A DNA stretch of 64,000 nt. Origin: Rhizocola hellebori. GTDB taxonomy: Bacteria; Actinomycetota; Actinomycetes; Mycobacteriales; Micromonosporaceae. The notes below the pieces were generated by a model. It searched no databases and had not been told where the DNA came from. It saw only the letters and a program-made list of their open reading frames with translations. Location: contig NZ_BONY01000005.1 of the NCBI RefSeq assembly GCF_016862955.1, forward strand, positions 151,199 through 215,198, given 5' to 3'. Both the position numbers and the translations under genes were made by a program. Below are positions 46,822 through 56,021 of the stretch, piece after piece. Numbering within the stretch: the stretch's first letter is position 1; each line of letters starts with the position of its first letter.

Positions 46822-47543
46822 GATGGAGATCCCGTGCTGAGCAAGGTTTCCGGGCCATCCGGAGTCCTGGTCTGGTCGACGATCCTGCCGTCGCGGATGA
46901 ACACGACCCGGTCGGCCCACGACGCCAGCTGCGCATCGTGGGTGACCACCACACCGGCCATGCCGTTCTTGCACGCGGCGCGCAGCATGCGCATCACCAT
47001 CTCGCCGTTGACCGAGTCGAGCGCGCCGGTGGGTTCGTCGGCGAGCAGCAGCTTGCGGTCGCCGACCACGGCACGGGCGATCGCCACGCGCTGCCTTTCC
47101 CCGCCGGACAGATCGTCGGGGAAGTGGGCGGCCCGCTCACCGAGCCCGAGCTCGTCGAGCATGCTGAGGGCGGCTTTGCGGGCGTCCTTGGTGGCGAGGC
47201 CGTCGAGCTCGAGGGGCAGCGCCACGTTTTCCAGCGCGGTCAGCCCGGCGAGCAGGTTGAAGTCCTGGAAGACGAATCCGATGCAACGGCGGCGTACCCG
47301 GGCGCGGTCGTTGCCCGACATCCGCGATATGTCGTTCCCGCCGATCAGCACTTCGCCCGCGGTCGGTTCCTCAAGGCTGCCGGCGATCGTGAGCAGAGTG
47401 CTCTTGCCTGACCCGCTCGGGCCCATCACCGCCACAAGCTCGCCGGAGCTGACGGTGACGTCGACCTCCCGTAGCGCATGCACCTGCGCCGACCCTTCAC
47501 CGTACACTTTGGACACTGTGCGTAGTTCAAGCACTGCGCTCAT
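46818..47543 (-). CDS. ABC transporter ATPase, LolD/MacB type
   Basis: 241 residues with Walker A GPSGSGKST, signature LSGGERQRVAIARA, Walker B LLLADEPTGALDSVNG and switch VVTHDAQLASWADRVVFIRDGRIVD. The ADEPTGALD form is typical of the MacB/LolD branch that works with FtsX-type permeases. It is coupled to both neighbours by ATGA overlaps. Confidence 0.93.
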   Translation of the reverse strand: MSAVLELRTVSKVYGEGSAQVHALREVDVTVSSGELVAVMGPSGSGKSTLLTIAGSLEEPTAGEVLIGGNDISRMSGNDRARVRRRCIGFVFQDFNLLAGLTALENVALPLELDGLATKDARKAALSMLDELGLGERAAHFPDDLSGGERQRVAIARAVVGDRKLLLADEPTGALDSVNGEMVMRMLRAACKNGMAGVVVTHDAQLASWADRVVFIRDGRIVDQTRTPDGPETLLSTGSPS

Positions 47544-48136
47544 CGGTTGCCTCCCAAGGCGTTCGCCCGCTGGCGCAGGGATCCCGTGTCCGGGGCGAGG
47601 TCCACATCGGACGCTGCCCAGGACTGATCTGGCAGGTGACGCAGGCGGGCCTCAGCGGCGTCAAGCCAGCGCACGATGCCTTCGAGCCGGAACAGCTGGG
47701 CATCGATCACCAGGCCGAGGCCGACCTCCCCGGGTGGGGTCTCGGCCTTGAGATGGGTATAGCGCTGCATTGCCTCCACCATGTGGCGGCGATGGACCTG
47801 CAGCAGCTCCATGACGTCGACGCCCGGCATCCGCAAGGCCACCTGCACCTTGATCACCAGCTCGTCGCGGGGCGGCGCATCGGTGTCCGGGGGTGTGTGC
47901 AACCACCGCTGCAGCTCACGCGAGCCTTCTGCCGTGATCCGGAAGCGTTTCTGGGTGCCGTCGACCTCGTCGGATTCGACGTTGCCCTCTTTTTCGAGCC
48001 GGTGCAGCGTCGTATAGACCTGTCCCACATTCAGCGGCCAGACCTCGCCGGTCTGAGCCTGAAACTCCTGGCGCAGGCGAAGCCCATATTTCGGGCCTTC
48101 CGCCAGCAGCGCCAGCAGGGCGTGGCGGACGCTCAT
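47540..48136 (-). CDS. PadR-family transcriptional regulator
   Basis: 198 residues. The winged helix (ALLALLAEGPKYGLRLRQEFQAQTGEVWPLNVGQVYTTLHRLEKEGNVES, about 6-55) has the PadR signature, and RFRITAEGSRELQRWL leads to a C-terminal dimerisation domain. It is first in an operon with the ABC exporter genes and overlaps the ATPase gene by ATGA. A palindrome 28 bp upstream is the likely autoregulatory operator. PadR repressors usually release DNA on binding phenolics or drugs. Confidence 0.92.
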   Translation of the reverse strand: MSVRHALLALLAEGPKYGLRLRQEFQAQTGEVWPLNVGQVYTTLHRLEKEGNVESDEVDGTQKRFRITAEGSRELQRWLHTPPDTDAPPRDELVIKVQVALRMPGVDVMELLQVHRRHMVEAMQRYTHLKAETPPGEVGLGLVIDAQLFRLEGIVRWLDAAEARLRHLPDQSWAASDVDLAPDTGSLRQRANALGGNR

Positions 48137-48163
48137 AGCCGATCACCTTCGGTAAGCATACCC

Positions 48164-48186
48164 GGTACTATACACAGTATTATACC
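48164..48186. promoter_or_regulatory. PadR-type operator
   Basis: An imperfect 23-bp palindrome of form GGTA-N2-ATAC-N3-GTAT-N2-TACC in an AT-rich island, 28 bp upstream of the padR start. The ATAC-N3-GTAT core resembles known PadR sites. Confidence 0.65.
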
Positions 48187-48212
48187 GAGTACACATCCCT
48201 CCACCTGTGGAT

Positions 48213-48911
48213 TAGCTGAGCCCGTGTGCCCGCTGGTCCCGGTGACCGCGCTGCTCGCGGGCGAATCCGGCGGGTATCAGGTCGCCGTCATCGACGACAA
48301 CGGTCGCCGGTTAGTGCCGGTGCAGACGGGACTGTTCGATGAAGCCACCGCGACGGTGGAGGTCACCGGCGACACGCTGACCGAAGGCACACCACCGTCG
48401 CCGCCGCCTGCCCGCGGCGGGTCGACCTGCGCGACGGCCGGATCGTCGCCGACTCTGGATGGACCGCATGATTTCCCGGGTACGTGCCACCGGCCTGCTT
48501 CCGTTGGCCACCATAGGTATGCGCAGCCGTCCGTTGCGCGCCACACTGTCCACATTGGGTATCGCCATCGGCATCGCGGCCATCATCGGCGTGCTCGGCA
48601 TCACCCGTTCCAGCCAGTCCGACCTGCTGGCCCGCATCGATCGGCTGGGCACCAACCTGCTCACCGTGGTCAACGGGCAAAGGGTCGGCGGTGAGGAGGC
48701 GGCCTTGCCGCAGTCGGCGGCCACCGGCATCGCCCGCACCAGCGGTGTCCAGCGGGTCACCGCCACGGCAGCGTCTTCCTCAACAAGGCCACTATGCGGT
48801 CCCCGGTCGTCGTGCTCGGCCACGAGGCCGCCACCCAGCTGGGCATCAACCTTGTCGACGCAGGCACCCGGGTTTGGCTTGAACCCCACCGACGCTCTGC
48901 GCACGTCATAA
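48213..48911 (+). pseudogene. Remnants of a MacAB-like export operon
   Basis: Three collapsed fragments in order. At 48213-48400 is the C-terminal part of a membrane fusion protein (EPVCPLVPVTALLAGESGGYQVAV ... VTGDTLTEGT). At 48418-48471 is the last 17 residues of a MacB-type ATPase (RVDLRDGRIVADSG) ending in TGA. At 48468, overlapping that stop (ATGA), starts a permease (MISRVRATGLLPLATIGMRSRPLRATLSTLGIAIGIAAIIG). The permease shifts frame near 48780 (SPVVVLGHEAATQLGINL... in another frame), lacks the central region, and ends with the usual C-terminal GLNPTDALRTS. Internal deletions plus a frameshift make function unlikely, though a short N-terminal membrane peptide could still be made. Confidence 0.8.
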
Positions 48912-49024
48912 GCGCCGACGCCCAGGCAGCTCCGGCGGTCCATTCCGGACAGTCTGACCGAGGCCTGTCCCCGGTCATGCGTGTGGCGTGGTCCCTCGGG
49001 GTACAGAATGGTCTTGGGGGTGAG

Positions 49025-50290
49025 GTGGAAACAAACGATCTTGTTTTTGCGCTTGTTGGCGCGGGAGCCTTATTGGCCGGGCTGCTGCCCCGGTTGCTGG
49101 AACGACGGCCATTGTCCATGCCCATCGTGTTCCTCGGCCTGGGCATGATCCTGTTCGCGCTGCCCACCGGCCTGCCCGAACCAGATCCACAAGCCCACCT
49201 GCCATTCGTTGAACACCTCACCGAGGTCTGCGTGGTCATCGCGCTGATGGGTGCGGGCCTGAAGATCGATCGCCCACTGGGCTGGCGGCGCTGGTCGTCG
49301 ACGTGGCGGCTGCTGGCGGTCGCGATGCCGCTGACCATCGCCGCCATGACTTTGCTGGGATGGTGGGCTGGACTGGCCCCCGCCGCCGCGCTGCTGCTGG
49401 CCGCTGCGCTGGCCCCGACCGACCCCGTCCTGGCCGCTGATGTTCAGGTCGGCGAACCCAATGAGGACAGCGCAACGGACGCCGCGCCGGAAGAAGCCGA
49501 GGACGAGGTGCGCTTCGCCCTCACCTCCGAAGCCGGGCTCAACGACGGGTTGGCCTTTCCTTTCGTCTATGCGGCAATGGCCATGGCGGTAGCCGGCACC
49601 GCTCCGGGTGGCTGGATCGCCCACTGGCTCACCGTCGACGTGCTCTACAAGGTCGTGGCCGGCGTGGCCGGTGGCCTCATCATCGGACGATTGCTGGGCC
49701 GGTTGTTCTTCCGCGCTCGCTCACAGACCCTTCGCCTGGCCAAACACTCCGAGGGTTTCCTTGTCATCGCCGCCACCGCCCTTGCCTACGGCATCACCGA
49801 ACTGATTGGCGGATACGGTTTTCTGGCCGTGTTCGTCTGCGCCCGGGCCATCCGAGCGGCCGAGCGATCTCATGAGTACCACCAGGTGCTGCACGATTTC
49901 GCCGAGCAGACCGAACGGCTGCTGACCGTCGCGCTGCTCTGTCTGCTCGGCGGCGCCGTGGTCGGCGGCCTGCTGACCCCATTGACCTGGACCGGTGCGC
50001 TGGTTGGACTCGCTCTGCTCTTCGTGGTCCGGCCAGTCAGCGGATGGCTGGCGCTCTACCGCGGGCCGGTGCTGCGTGGGCAGCGCGCCGTCATCGCCTT
50101 CTACGGAATCCGCGGCGTCGGTTCGGTCTATTACCTCGCCTACGCGACCAATCACGCCGGGTTCCCCCGCGCCGACCTGATCTGGGCTATCACCGGCTTC
50201 GTCATCGTGGTCTCGGTCGTGGTTCATGGCATCACCGCCACCCCGGTGATGCGGCTGTTGGATCGTGCCGCCGACAACCGCGCCGCTTAG
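49025..50290 (+). CDS. CPA1-family Na+(K+)/H+ antiporter
   Basis: About 421 residues from GTG 49025 (GGGGGTGAG just before); ATG 48977 is an alternative with 16 more residues. About 12 membrane helices are visible. Transport motifs are ALAPTDPVLAADV (catalytic Asp region), FALTSEAGLNDGLAFPFV (the ND-type ion site) and VIAFYGIRGVGSVYYLAYA near the C-terminus. Such exchangers expel sodium or potassium against protons and support alkaline or salt tolerance. It lies directly upstream of the Asp23 alkaline-shock operon, but that operon has its own promoter. Confidence 0.9.
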   Translation: METNDLVFALVGAGALLAGLLPRLLERRPLSMPIVFLGLGMILFALPTGLPEPDPQAHLPFVEHLTEVCVVIALMGAGLKIDRPLGWRRWSSTWRLLAVAMPLTIAAMTLLGWWAGLAPAAALLLAAALAPTDPVLAADVQVGEPNEDSATDAAPEEAEDEVRFALTSEAGLNDGLAFPFVYAAMAMAVAGTAPGGWIAHWLTVDVLYKVVAGVAGGLIIGRLLGRLFFRARSQTLRLAKHSEGFLVIAATALAYGITELIGGYGFLAVFVCARAIRAAERSHEYHQVLHDFAEQTERLLTVALLCLLGGAVVGGLLTPLTWTGALVGLALLFVVRPVSGWLALYRGPVLRGQRAVIAFYGIRGVGSVYYLAYATNHAGFPRADLIWAITGFVIVVSVVVHGITATPVMRLLDRAADNRAA

Positions 50291-50324
50291 CCGCTGGATA
50301 TTAGCGAAGAAAAGCTCAAAATAT

Positions 50325-50349
50325 GTCTGAGTCGGGCAAATATGGGTAA
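50325..50349 (+). promoter_or_regulatory. Sigma-B-type promoter of the Asp23 operon
   Basis: GTCT (50325-50328), a 15-nt spacer and GGGTAA (50344-50349) match the GNNT-N14-16-GGGTA pattern of general-stress sigma factors in Gram-positive bacteria. The start codon of the first Asp23 gene is 45 bp away, with an AAGGAG site between. asp23 of Staphylococcus aureus is a classic sigma-B target. Confidence 0.65.
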
Positions 50350-50393
50350 TAAGGTCTCGTCACGCTTTCCCATTTAGCGAAGGAGCACGGCTC

Positions 50394-50864
50394 ATGACGC
50401 AGACGATGGATCGCCTTTCGGCGCAGAGTGCCGAGAGAGGCGCGGAAGACAAGCCCAGGCATGACCGCCTCACCACTGACGACGGCAAGATCAGTGTTGC
50501 GCAGGGGGTGGTGCAGAAGATCGCCGGTCTGGCGTGCCGGGAGGTCTCCGGGGTGTATTCGATGGGCAGCGGCACTGCGCGTGCCTTCGGGGCCATACGG
50601 GAGCGGATCCCGGGAAGTTCTGGACCCAATGTCGCGCAGGGCGTCGGTGTTGAGGTCGGCGAGACGCAGGCCGCGATAGATCTCGACATCGTGGTCGATT
50701 ACGGCTCGAACATCGCCGAGCTTGGGCGCGGCGTGCAGCGCAACGTCAAGCAGTCCATAGAACGGATGACCGGACTGGAAGTGGTCGAGGTCAACGTCAA
50801 CGTGGACGACGTGCACCTGCCCGACACGGGCGAGGATGAACGCAGCCCCGCTCGGGTGTCGTGA
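50394..50864 (+). CDS. Asp23/Gls24-family envelope stress protein
   Basis: 156 residues. After a charged N-terminus the Asp23 domain (about 30-142) reads ISVAQGVVQKIAGLACREVSGVYSM, GVGVEVGETQAAIDLDIVVDYGSNIAELGRGVQRNVKQSIERMTGLEVVEVNVNVDDVHLP. Family members form abundant membrane-tethered layers near the envelope and respond to alkaline or cell-wall stress. It is first in a tightly packed six-gene operon. Confidence 0.93.
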   Translation: MTQTMDRLSAQSAERGAEDKPRHDRLTTDDGKISVAQGVVQKIAGLACREVSGVYSMGSGTARAFGAIRERIPGSSGPNVAQGVGVEVGETQAAIDLDIVVDYGSNIAELGRGVQRNVKQSIERMTGLEVVEVNVNVDDVHLPDTGEDERSPARVS

Positions 50865-51178
50865 TGAGCAGCGTCATCGACGGCGTCGATGTGGACGCGG
50901 TGGCGCGAGCCACGCGCGGCTGTCGCGGCGTCGAGGACCTGCACGGTGGCTTCCCGGGCGAGGTGGCGACGTATCTGCCCGGACGCCGGTTGGTTGGCGT
51001 CCGGGTGGGCACCGGCGCGGTCGAGGTACAGGTGCGCGCCGCGTGGAATATGCCGGTGCCGCAGATCGCCGCCGGCATCCGGGCCGCGGTGACGCCGCTG
51101 GTCGGCAAGCGCGCGGTCGACGTGACGATCGCCGATCTCGGGGATCCGCCCCGGCGGAAGGGAAGTAACCGATTATGA
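50864..51178 (+). CDS. Small Asp23-operon protein, Asp23-like fold likely
   Basis: 104 residues from ATG 50864 (TGATG overlap with the previous stop). It has no membrane segment. The order of short strands and helices (GVDVDAVARATRGCRGVEDLHGG, EVATYLPGRRLVGVRVGTGAVEVQVRAAW, PVPQIAAGIRAAVTPLVGKRAVDVTIADL) mirrors the C-terminal half of Asp23 proteins. Function is unknown; similar small proteins are common in these operons. Confidence 0.8.
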   Translation: MSSVIDGVDVDAVARATRGCRGVEDLHGGFPGEVATYLPGRRLVGVRVGTGAVEVQVRAAWNMPVPQIAAGIRAAVTPLVGKRAVDVTIADLGDPPRRKGSNRL

Positions 51179-51366
51179 ACCGGACACAATTCGGCACCGT
51201 CGTGGGCGTGGTCCTCGGTTTGGTGCTCGTCTTCGCAGGCTTCGGGCCGATGCTGGTGGTGGCCCTGTTCGGGGCGGCCGGTTGGGCGGTCACCAAGGTC
51301 CTGGCCGGCGAGCTTGACGTGAGCAGTCTGACCTCGATGACGCAGCAACGGCGGAGCCCACGATGA
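51175..51366 (+). CDS. Small membrane protein, DUF2273-like
   Basis: 63 residues with two close hydrophobic segments (FGTVVGVVLGLVLVFAGFG and MLVVALFGAAGWAVTKVLAG). DUF2273 proteins regularly accompany Asp23 genes and may help anchor them. ATGA overlaps tie it to both neighbours. Confidence 0.85.
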   Translation: MNRTQFGTVVGVVLGLVLVFAGFGPMLVVALFGAAGWAVTKVLAGELDVSSLTSMTQQRRSPR

Positions 51367-51776
51367 CCGTCTTCACCGAGCGTCCCGCCCAGGATGCCTG
51401 GACGCCCGAGCTAGGCGTGATCCGCATCAGCGAGCAAGCGATCGCCAAGGTCGCCGCCCGGGCCGCGACCGAACTGCCAGACGTCGGTGGGCCGGCGCGA
51501 GGGCTGGCGCGAATGCCTGGAGGGGACATGCTCAGCGGCGGGGGAGCCGACCTGCACCGGCAGCCGAAGGTGGTCGCGCATCTGGACGAGGGGCAGATAC
51601 ACCTCGATCTGGTAGTCAGCGTCCGCTGGCCGGCGTCGGTGCTGCAGGTGTCCGCGTCCCTGAGCGAGCACCTGCGCCAGAGGATGCAGCAGCTGACCGG
51701 CTTGCAGGTTGGTGAGGTGCGCGTCGCTGTTGCCGATCTGGTCACCGAAACGGTGCCTGCGGCCCGGGTGCGCTAG
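51363..51776 (+). CDS. Second Asp23-family protein
   Basis: 137 residues, a divergent Asp23 domain: IRISEQAIAKVAARAATELPDVGG, VVAHLDEGQIHLDLVVSVRWPASVLQVSASLSEHLRQRMQQLTGLQVGEVRVAVADL. The central Gly-rich insertion (about 45-60) is unlike the first copy. Two different Asp23 proteins in one operon suggest a mixed assembly. Confidence 0.88.
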   Translation: MTVFTERPAQDAWTPELGVIRISEQAIAKVAARAATELPDVGGPARGLARMPGGDMLSGGGADLHRQPKVVAHLDEGQIHLDLVVSVRWPASVLQVSASLSEHLRQRMQQLTGLQVGEVRVAVADLVTETVPAARVR

Positions 51777-51789
51777 CTAAAGGGGAAGC

Positions 51790-52323
51790 ATGAGAATCGT
51801 CGTCAACCGCCTGCTCGCGCTGATCGTCGGCCTGGCCGTGATCGCCTTGGCCGTGGTGGTCATCGCGGAGGTGGTCGCCAAGCTGGTCGGCGCCGATCCG
51901 GTGCTGGTGGACTGGCCCGCGGCATACGCGTGGGCGCAGCGCACCACCTGGGGCGATATTGCGGTGATGGGCGTGAGCCTGCTGCTCGCCCTGATCGGCC
52001 TGGCGCTGGTGATCGGGCAGCTGTGGCCGTCGAAGGTACGCCGCCTCGCCGTTGACAGCCCCGATCCTGCGACCGACGCGTCCATCACGCGACGCGGGCT
52101 GGTGCGCGACGTGACCGCGGCCGTCAGCGAGGTCGACGGGGTGCGACCGCAGCGGGTCATAGTTGGCAGACGCCGGATCAGAGTCCGGGCCGCGGCAGGC
52201 AGCACCGATAGCGATCCAGCCGCGCTGAGCGACGCTGTCACCAGCTCGGTAAGGCGACGGCTCGATCGGCTCCACCTGCGTCGCCCACCGCAGCTCGCGG
52301 TGAACATCTCCCGGAGGCCGTGA
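51790..52323 (+). CDS. Asp23-operon membrane protein (DUF6286-like)
   Basis: 177 residues. Two membrane helices (LLALIVGLAVIALAVVVIAEVV and DIAVMGVSLLLALIGLALVIGQL) precede a cytosolic domain (about 95-177) with VRRLAVDSPDPATDASITRRGLVRDVTAAVSEVDGVRPQRVIV, whose layout recalls AmaP. AAGGGGAAG precedes the ATG. It probably works as a membrane anchor for the Asp23 layer. Confidence 0.8.
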   Translation: MRIVVNRLLALIVGLAVIALAVVVIAEVVAKLVGADPVLVDWPAAYAWAQRTTWGDIAVMGVSLLLALIGLALVIGQLWPSKVRRLAVDSPDPATDASITRRGLVRDVTAAVSEVDGVRPQRVIVGRRRIRVRAAAGSTDSDPAALSDAVTSSVRRRLDRLHLRRPPQLAVNISRRP

Positions 52324-52898
52324 TGCATGCCGACCGTACGAACCGAATCCTGTTGCTGCTACTCGGATTGCTGCTTACCGCGGCCGGCGTGGCGGGCCTG
52401 CTCGCCGGCTCCGGAGCGTTTGGCTCGGCGTTGGCCGACCGCACCCTCGCCGACAGCGCCCTCAGCCGCTACTTCGGCGACAACGGGCGCTGGCTCTGGC
52501 CCGTCGCCGCCGCGGTCGCCGTGATCGTGTTGTTGCTGGTGCTGCGCTGGCTTTTCGCGGTGCTGTTCTCCACCGATCGGGTGCGGGTGCTCGCGTTGCA
52601 CACCGACCGCGCCACCGACCGCACGACTCTCGCGGCTCCTGCCGTCGCCCGCGCGGTCCGCGGCGAAATCGAGGGATACCACAGCGTTCGGGCGGCAAGG
52701 GTGTGGCTCATCGGCGATCCCGAGGAGCCACGGATGGCGGTCACTGTGGACGTCGACGGGGACGCCGACCTTGGCGCGCTGCGCGACCGGATCGAGCACG
52801 GCGCGCTGGCCCACGCGCGGCACGCACTGGACCGGCCGGACCTTCCGATCCGGCTCGATCTGGAGCTGACACGCCAGCAGCCCGCCCGAGTCGCTTGA
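52323..52898 (+). CDS. AmaP-like alkaline-shock membrane anchor
   Basis: 191 residues from ATG 52323 (TGATG overlap). It has two membrane helices (ILLLLLGLLLTAAGVAGLLAG and WLWPVAAAVAVIVLLLVLRWLFAVLF) and a C-terminal cytosolic domain (about 95-190, LAAPAVARAVRGEIEGYHSVRAARVWLIGDPEEPRMAVTVDVD). This matches AmaP, which holds Asp23 at the membrane in staphylococci. It is the last gene of the operon. Confidence 0.8.
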   Translation: MHADRTNRILLLLLGLLLTAAGVAGLLAGSGAFGSALADRTLADSALSRYFGDNGRWLWPVAAAVAVIVLLLVLRWLFAVLFSTDRVRVLALHTDRATDRTTLAAPAVARAVRGEIEGYHSVRAARVWLIGDPEEPRMAVTVDVDGDADLGALRDRIEHGALAHARHALDRPDLPIRLDLELTRQQPARVA

Positions 52899-52982
52899 TG
52901 GCGGAAGCCTCGCCACGGCACCGATGGCACCAAAACGGCGAAATGATGCACATATCGCCGATGCAATTTATACGGTACGAAC

Positions 52983-54242
52983 GTGACCTCTCGTGCGGGA
53001 CTACGTTTTGCCGCAGTGGCGACGACTCTGACGCTGCTGGCTCCGCTAGCGGCGTGCGGGTCCGGCGGCGACGGCATCCCGACCATCAACGTCTACTACG
53101 CGCCTGAGCAGAATTTTCAGCAGGTCGTCGATCAGTGTGCTGGCCAGGCGCAGGGCAGATACCAGATCGCCTACCGGATTCTGCCGCGCGGCGCCGACGA
53201 TCAACGGGTGCAGATGGTCCGCAGGCTTGCGGCCGGCGACACCGGCATGGACGTGCTGGGCCTGGATGTGACATGGACGCCCGAGTTCGCCAGCGCCGAA
53301 TGGATTCTGGAGTGGACCGGCGATCGCCGGACCGAGGTCGAGACCGGCACGCTGGCCGGGCCGCTGGAGTCGGCCCGGTACCAAGGAAAGCTCTATGCGG
53401 CGCCGAAGAACACCAACACCCAGCTGCTGTGGTACCGCTCCGACATCGTCAGCGAGCCACCGAAGACCTGGGACGAGATGATCAAAGCGGCCGAGGCTCT
53501 CAAGGCGCAGGGCAAGACGTATCAGGTCATCACCATGGGCGCGCAGTATGAGGGCCTCGTCGTGCTCTACAACACCTTGGTCGCCAGCGCCGGCGGCATG
53601 ATCATCAACGAAGCCGGCACCGAGGCGGTGATGGATGCCGGGGCGGTGCAGGCGCTCGCCCTGTTGCAGCGCTTCGCCTCCGCCGGGATAACCAACCCGT
53701 CGTTCACCAACACCCAGGAGGACGACGCGCGACTGCAGTTCCAGAGCGGCCAAGGCGCGTTTCAGCTCAACTATCCGTTCGTCTACGCAGCCATGGCAGA
53801 AGCCGCACCCGACCTGCTCAAAAACGTTAAATGGGCTCGCTATCCGGCGGTCGACCCCAACGTGCCGAGCAAGGTGACCATCGGCGGCTACAACATGGCG
53901 GTCAGCCGCTACTCTCCCCATCCGGAGCTGGCTTTCGAAGTGGCAGCCTGCCTGCGCAACGCTGAGCACCAACTGTTCTCGGCGGTCCACGACGGCGTTC
54001 CGCCGACGATCGAGCGCGTCTATGACGATCCGCAGATGGACGAGGCGTACCCGATGAAAAATGAAATTCTCGAAGAGCTAAGGGATCCGGCCGTGCGCCC
54101 GCGAACACCCGCGTATCAGAATGTGTCCACTGTGCTTTCGGCTGGGCTGTCCCCGCCCCAGGACATTGAGCCGGAGAAGACCGCGAACAAGCTGCGCCGT
54201 GAGATACAGGATGCGCTTGAGTCCAAAGGGGTGCTGCCATGA
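52983..54242 (+). CDS. ABC sugar-binding lipoprotein, LpqY-like
   Basis: 419 residues from GTG 52983. The signal ends in the lipobox LAAC. The mature protein shows INVYYAPEQNFQQVVDQC, GDTGMDVLGLDVTWTPEFASAEWI, LYAAPKNTNTQLLWYRSDIV and GAFQLNYPFVYA, all close to the trehalose-binding LpqY/ThuE group. No ribosome site precedes the GTG, while TATACG lies at 52969-52974, so the transcript may be leaderless. It is the first gene of a four-gene importer; trehalose or another alpha-glucoside is the best guess. Confidence 0.85.
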   Translation: MTSRAGLRFAAVATTLTLLAPLAACGSGGDGIPTINVYYAPEQNFQQVVDQCAGQAQGRYQIAYRILPRGADDQRVQMVRRLAAGDTGMDVLGLDVTWTPEFASAEWILEWTGDRRTEVETGTLAGPLESARYQGKLYAAPKNTNTQLLWYRSDIVSEPPKTWDEMIKAAEALKAQGKTYQVITMGAQYEGLVVLYNTLVASAGGMIINEAGTEAVMDAGAVQALALLQRFASAGITNPSFTNTQEDDARLQFQSGQGAFQLNYPFVYAAMAEAAPDLLKNVKWARYPAVDPNVPSKVTIGGYNMAVSRYSPHPELAFEVAACLRNAEHQLFSAVHDGVPPTIERVYDDPQMDEAYPMKNEILEELRDPAVRPRTPAYQNVSTVLSAGLSPPQDIEPEKTANKLRREIQDALESKGVLP

Positions 54243-55180
54243 GCCAGGCTGCCGCGACGGCGGCCGCCAGTAACCAGATGCGCAGCCGGGTCGGCAAGGC
54301 AAGGCTTTCGGAGGGAAAGCGAGCCGAGCGCAGGCTGGCCTGGATGCTTTGCGCGCCAGCGGTAATCGTGCTGGCCGCGGTGGCCGCCTACCCGATGATT
54401 TATGCGATCTGGCTTTCGCTTCAGCGTTCCGATCTGAAGTTCCCGCAGGACCAGAAATTCATCGGACTGGCAAACTACGTCACAGTGCTGACCAATCAGT
54501 ATTGGTGGAGCGCTTTCGGAGTCACGGTGCTGATCACTGTGATCTCGGTGGCGATCGAGATGGTTCTGGGCATGGGGTTGGCGCTCGTCATGCACTACAC
54601 CATCGTGGCGCGAGGCACGGTGCGCACCGCGGCGCTGATCCCTTACGGCATCGTCACCGTCGTTGCCGCCTTCTCGTGGAAGTACGCGTGGACGCCCGGT
54701 GGCGGATACCTGGCCGAGCTGACCGGCGGGGCTCCGCTGACGGAACGCCCGAGCGCGATCGCCATCATCATTCTGGCCGAAGTGTGGAAAACCACGCCGT
54801 TCACCGCGCTGCTGTTGCTTTCCGGTCTGGCGCTGGTTCCTGATGATCTACTCAAGGCGGCCTCGATGGACGGCGCGACGCGGTGGCAGAAGTTCGTCAA
54901 GGTGATGCTGCCGGTGATGAAGCCGGCAATCCTTGTGGCGCTTCTGTTTCGCACGCTGGACGGGTTCCGGATTTTCGACAACATCTTCGTGCTGACCGGC
55001 GGCGCCAACAACACCTCGTCGGTATCGATGATCGCTTACAACAATCTGATCAAAGGCTTGAACCTGGGAATCGGCTCCACCATGTCTGTGCTGATTTTCC
55101 TCACCATCGCGATCATCGCTTTTGTGTTCGTCAAACTGTTCGGCACCGCCGCGCCCGGTAGCGACACAGGGAGGCGCTGA
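54239..55180 (+). CDS. ABC sugar permease, SugA-like
   Basis: 313 residues with six helices ([26 protein letters not shown] first) and the EAA loop [41 protein letters not shown] periplasmic segment is typical of this permease group. Overlapping starts and stops (ATGA, TGATG) join it to both neighbours. Confidence 0.92.
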   Translation: MSQAAATAAASNQMRSRVGKARLSEGKRAERRLAWMLCAPAVIVLAAVAAYPMIYAIWLSLQRSDLKFPQDQKFIGLANYVTVLTNQYWWSAFGVTVLITVISVAIEMVLGMGLALVMHYTIVARGTVRTAALIPYGIVTVVAAFSWKYAWTPGGGYLAELTGGAPLTERPSAIAIIILAEVWKTTPFTALLLLSGLALVPDDLLKAASMDGATRWQKFVKVMLPVMKPAILVALLFRTLDGFRIFDNIFVLTGGANNTSSVSMIAYNNLIKGLNLGIGSTMSVLIFLTIAIIAFVFVKLFGTAAPGSDTGRR

Positions 55181-56013
55181 TGGCCCGCAAGATGTCCGGC
55201 CGGCATGTGCGCTGGGGGCTGCTGGACCTCCTGGTGGTGATCTACGCGCTCTTCCCGGTGGTCTGGATCGCCTCGCTGTCGCTCAAGACCACCGCCACCC
55301 TGGCCGACGGCAATTTCATTCCACGCCAATGGTCGCTGGACAGCTACCAGCAGATTTTCCAGACCGACCAGTTCGTCCGATCGCTGATCAACTCCATCGG
55401 CATCGCGGTCATCTCCACCGCGATCGCGGTCGTGCTGGCCATCCTCGCCGCCTACGCCATCGCCCGGCTGGACTTTCCCGGCAAGAAGGCCTTGGTGGCC
55501 GCCGCACTGCTCACAGCGATGTTCCCGCAGGTCTCCCTGGTGACCCCGCTATTCGAAATCGAGCGGCGGCTTGGGCTTTTCGACACTTGGCTGGGCCTGA
55601 TCATTCCCTACATCGCCTTCGCGCTACCGTTGGCTATCTACACGCTGACGGCTTTCTTCCAGCAAATTCCGTGGGACCTGGAGAAGGCCGCCAAGACCGA
55701 TGGCGCCACCCAGGCACAAGCCTTCCAGAAGGTGATCGTGCCGCTGGCCGCACCCGGGGTGTTTACCACCATGATCCTGGTATTCATCTTCTGCTGGAAC
55801 GACTTCCTCTTCGCGATATCGCTGACATCGACCGAACGCGCCCGCACCGTGCCCGCGGCGCTGTCCTTCTTCACCGGGGCCACGCAATTCGAAGACCCGA
55901 CCGGCGCGACCTCCGCCGCGGCCGTGGTTATCACGATTCCGATCATTGTGTTCGTCCTGCTTTTCCAGCGCCGCATCGTCGCCGGGCTGACCTCTGGCGC
56001 AGTAAAGGGATGA
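55180..56013 (+). CDS. ABC sugar permease, SugB-like
   Basis: 277 residues, MalG type, with [23 protein letters not shown] at the start, six helices and the EAA loop [26 protein letters not shown]. It pairs with the SugA-like protein in the membrane. Confidence 0.92.
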   Translation: MARKMSGRHVRWGLLDLLVVIYALFPVVWIASLSLKTTATLADGNFIPRQWSLDSYQQIFQTDQFVRSLINSIGIAVISTAIAVVLAILAAYAIARLDFPGKKALVAAALLTAMFPQVSLVTPLFEIERRLGLFDTWLGLIIPYIAFALPLAIYTLTAFFQQIPWDLEKAAKTDGATQAQAFQKVIVPLAAPGVFTTMILVFIFCWNDFLFAISLTSTERARTVPAALSFFTGATQFEDPTGATSAAAVVITIPIIVFVLLFQRRIVAGLTSGAVKG

Positions 56014-56021
56014 GATAAGCC

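Noticed and set aside
48794..49024. Longer start for the antiporter at 48794
   Set aside because: The first 77 codons of that frame encode the leftover of a MacB-type permease (VVVLGHEAATQLGIN), unrelated to antiporters; the membrane protein begins near 48977 or 49025.
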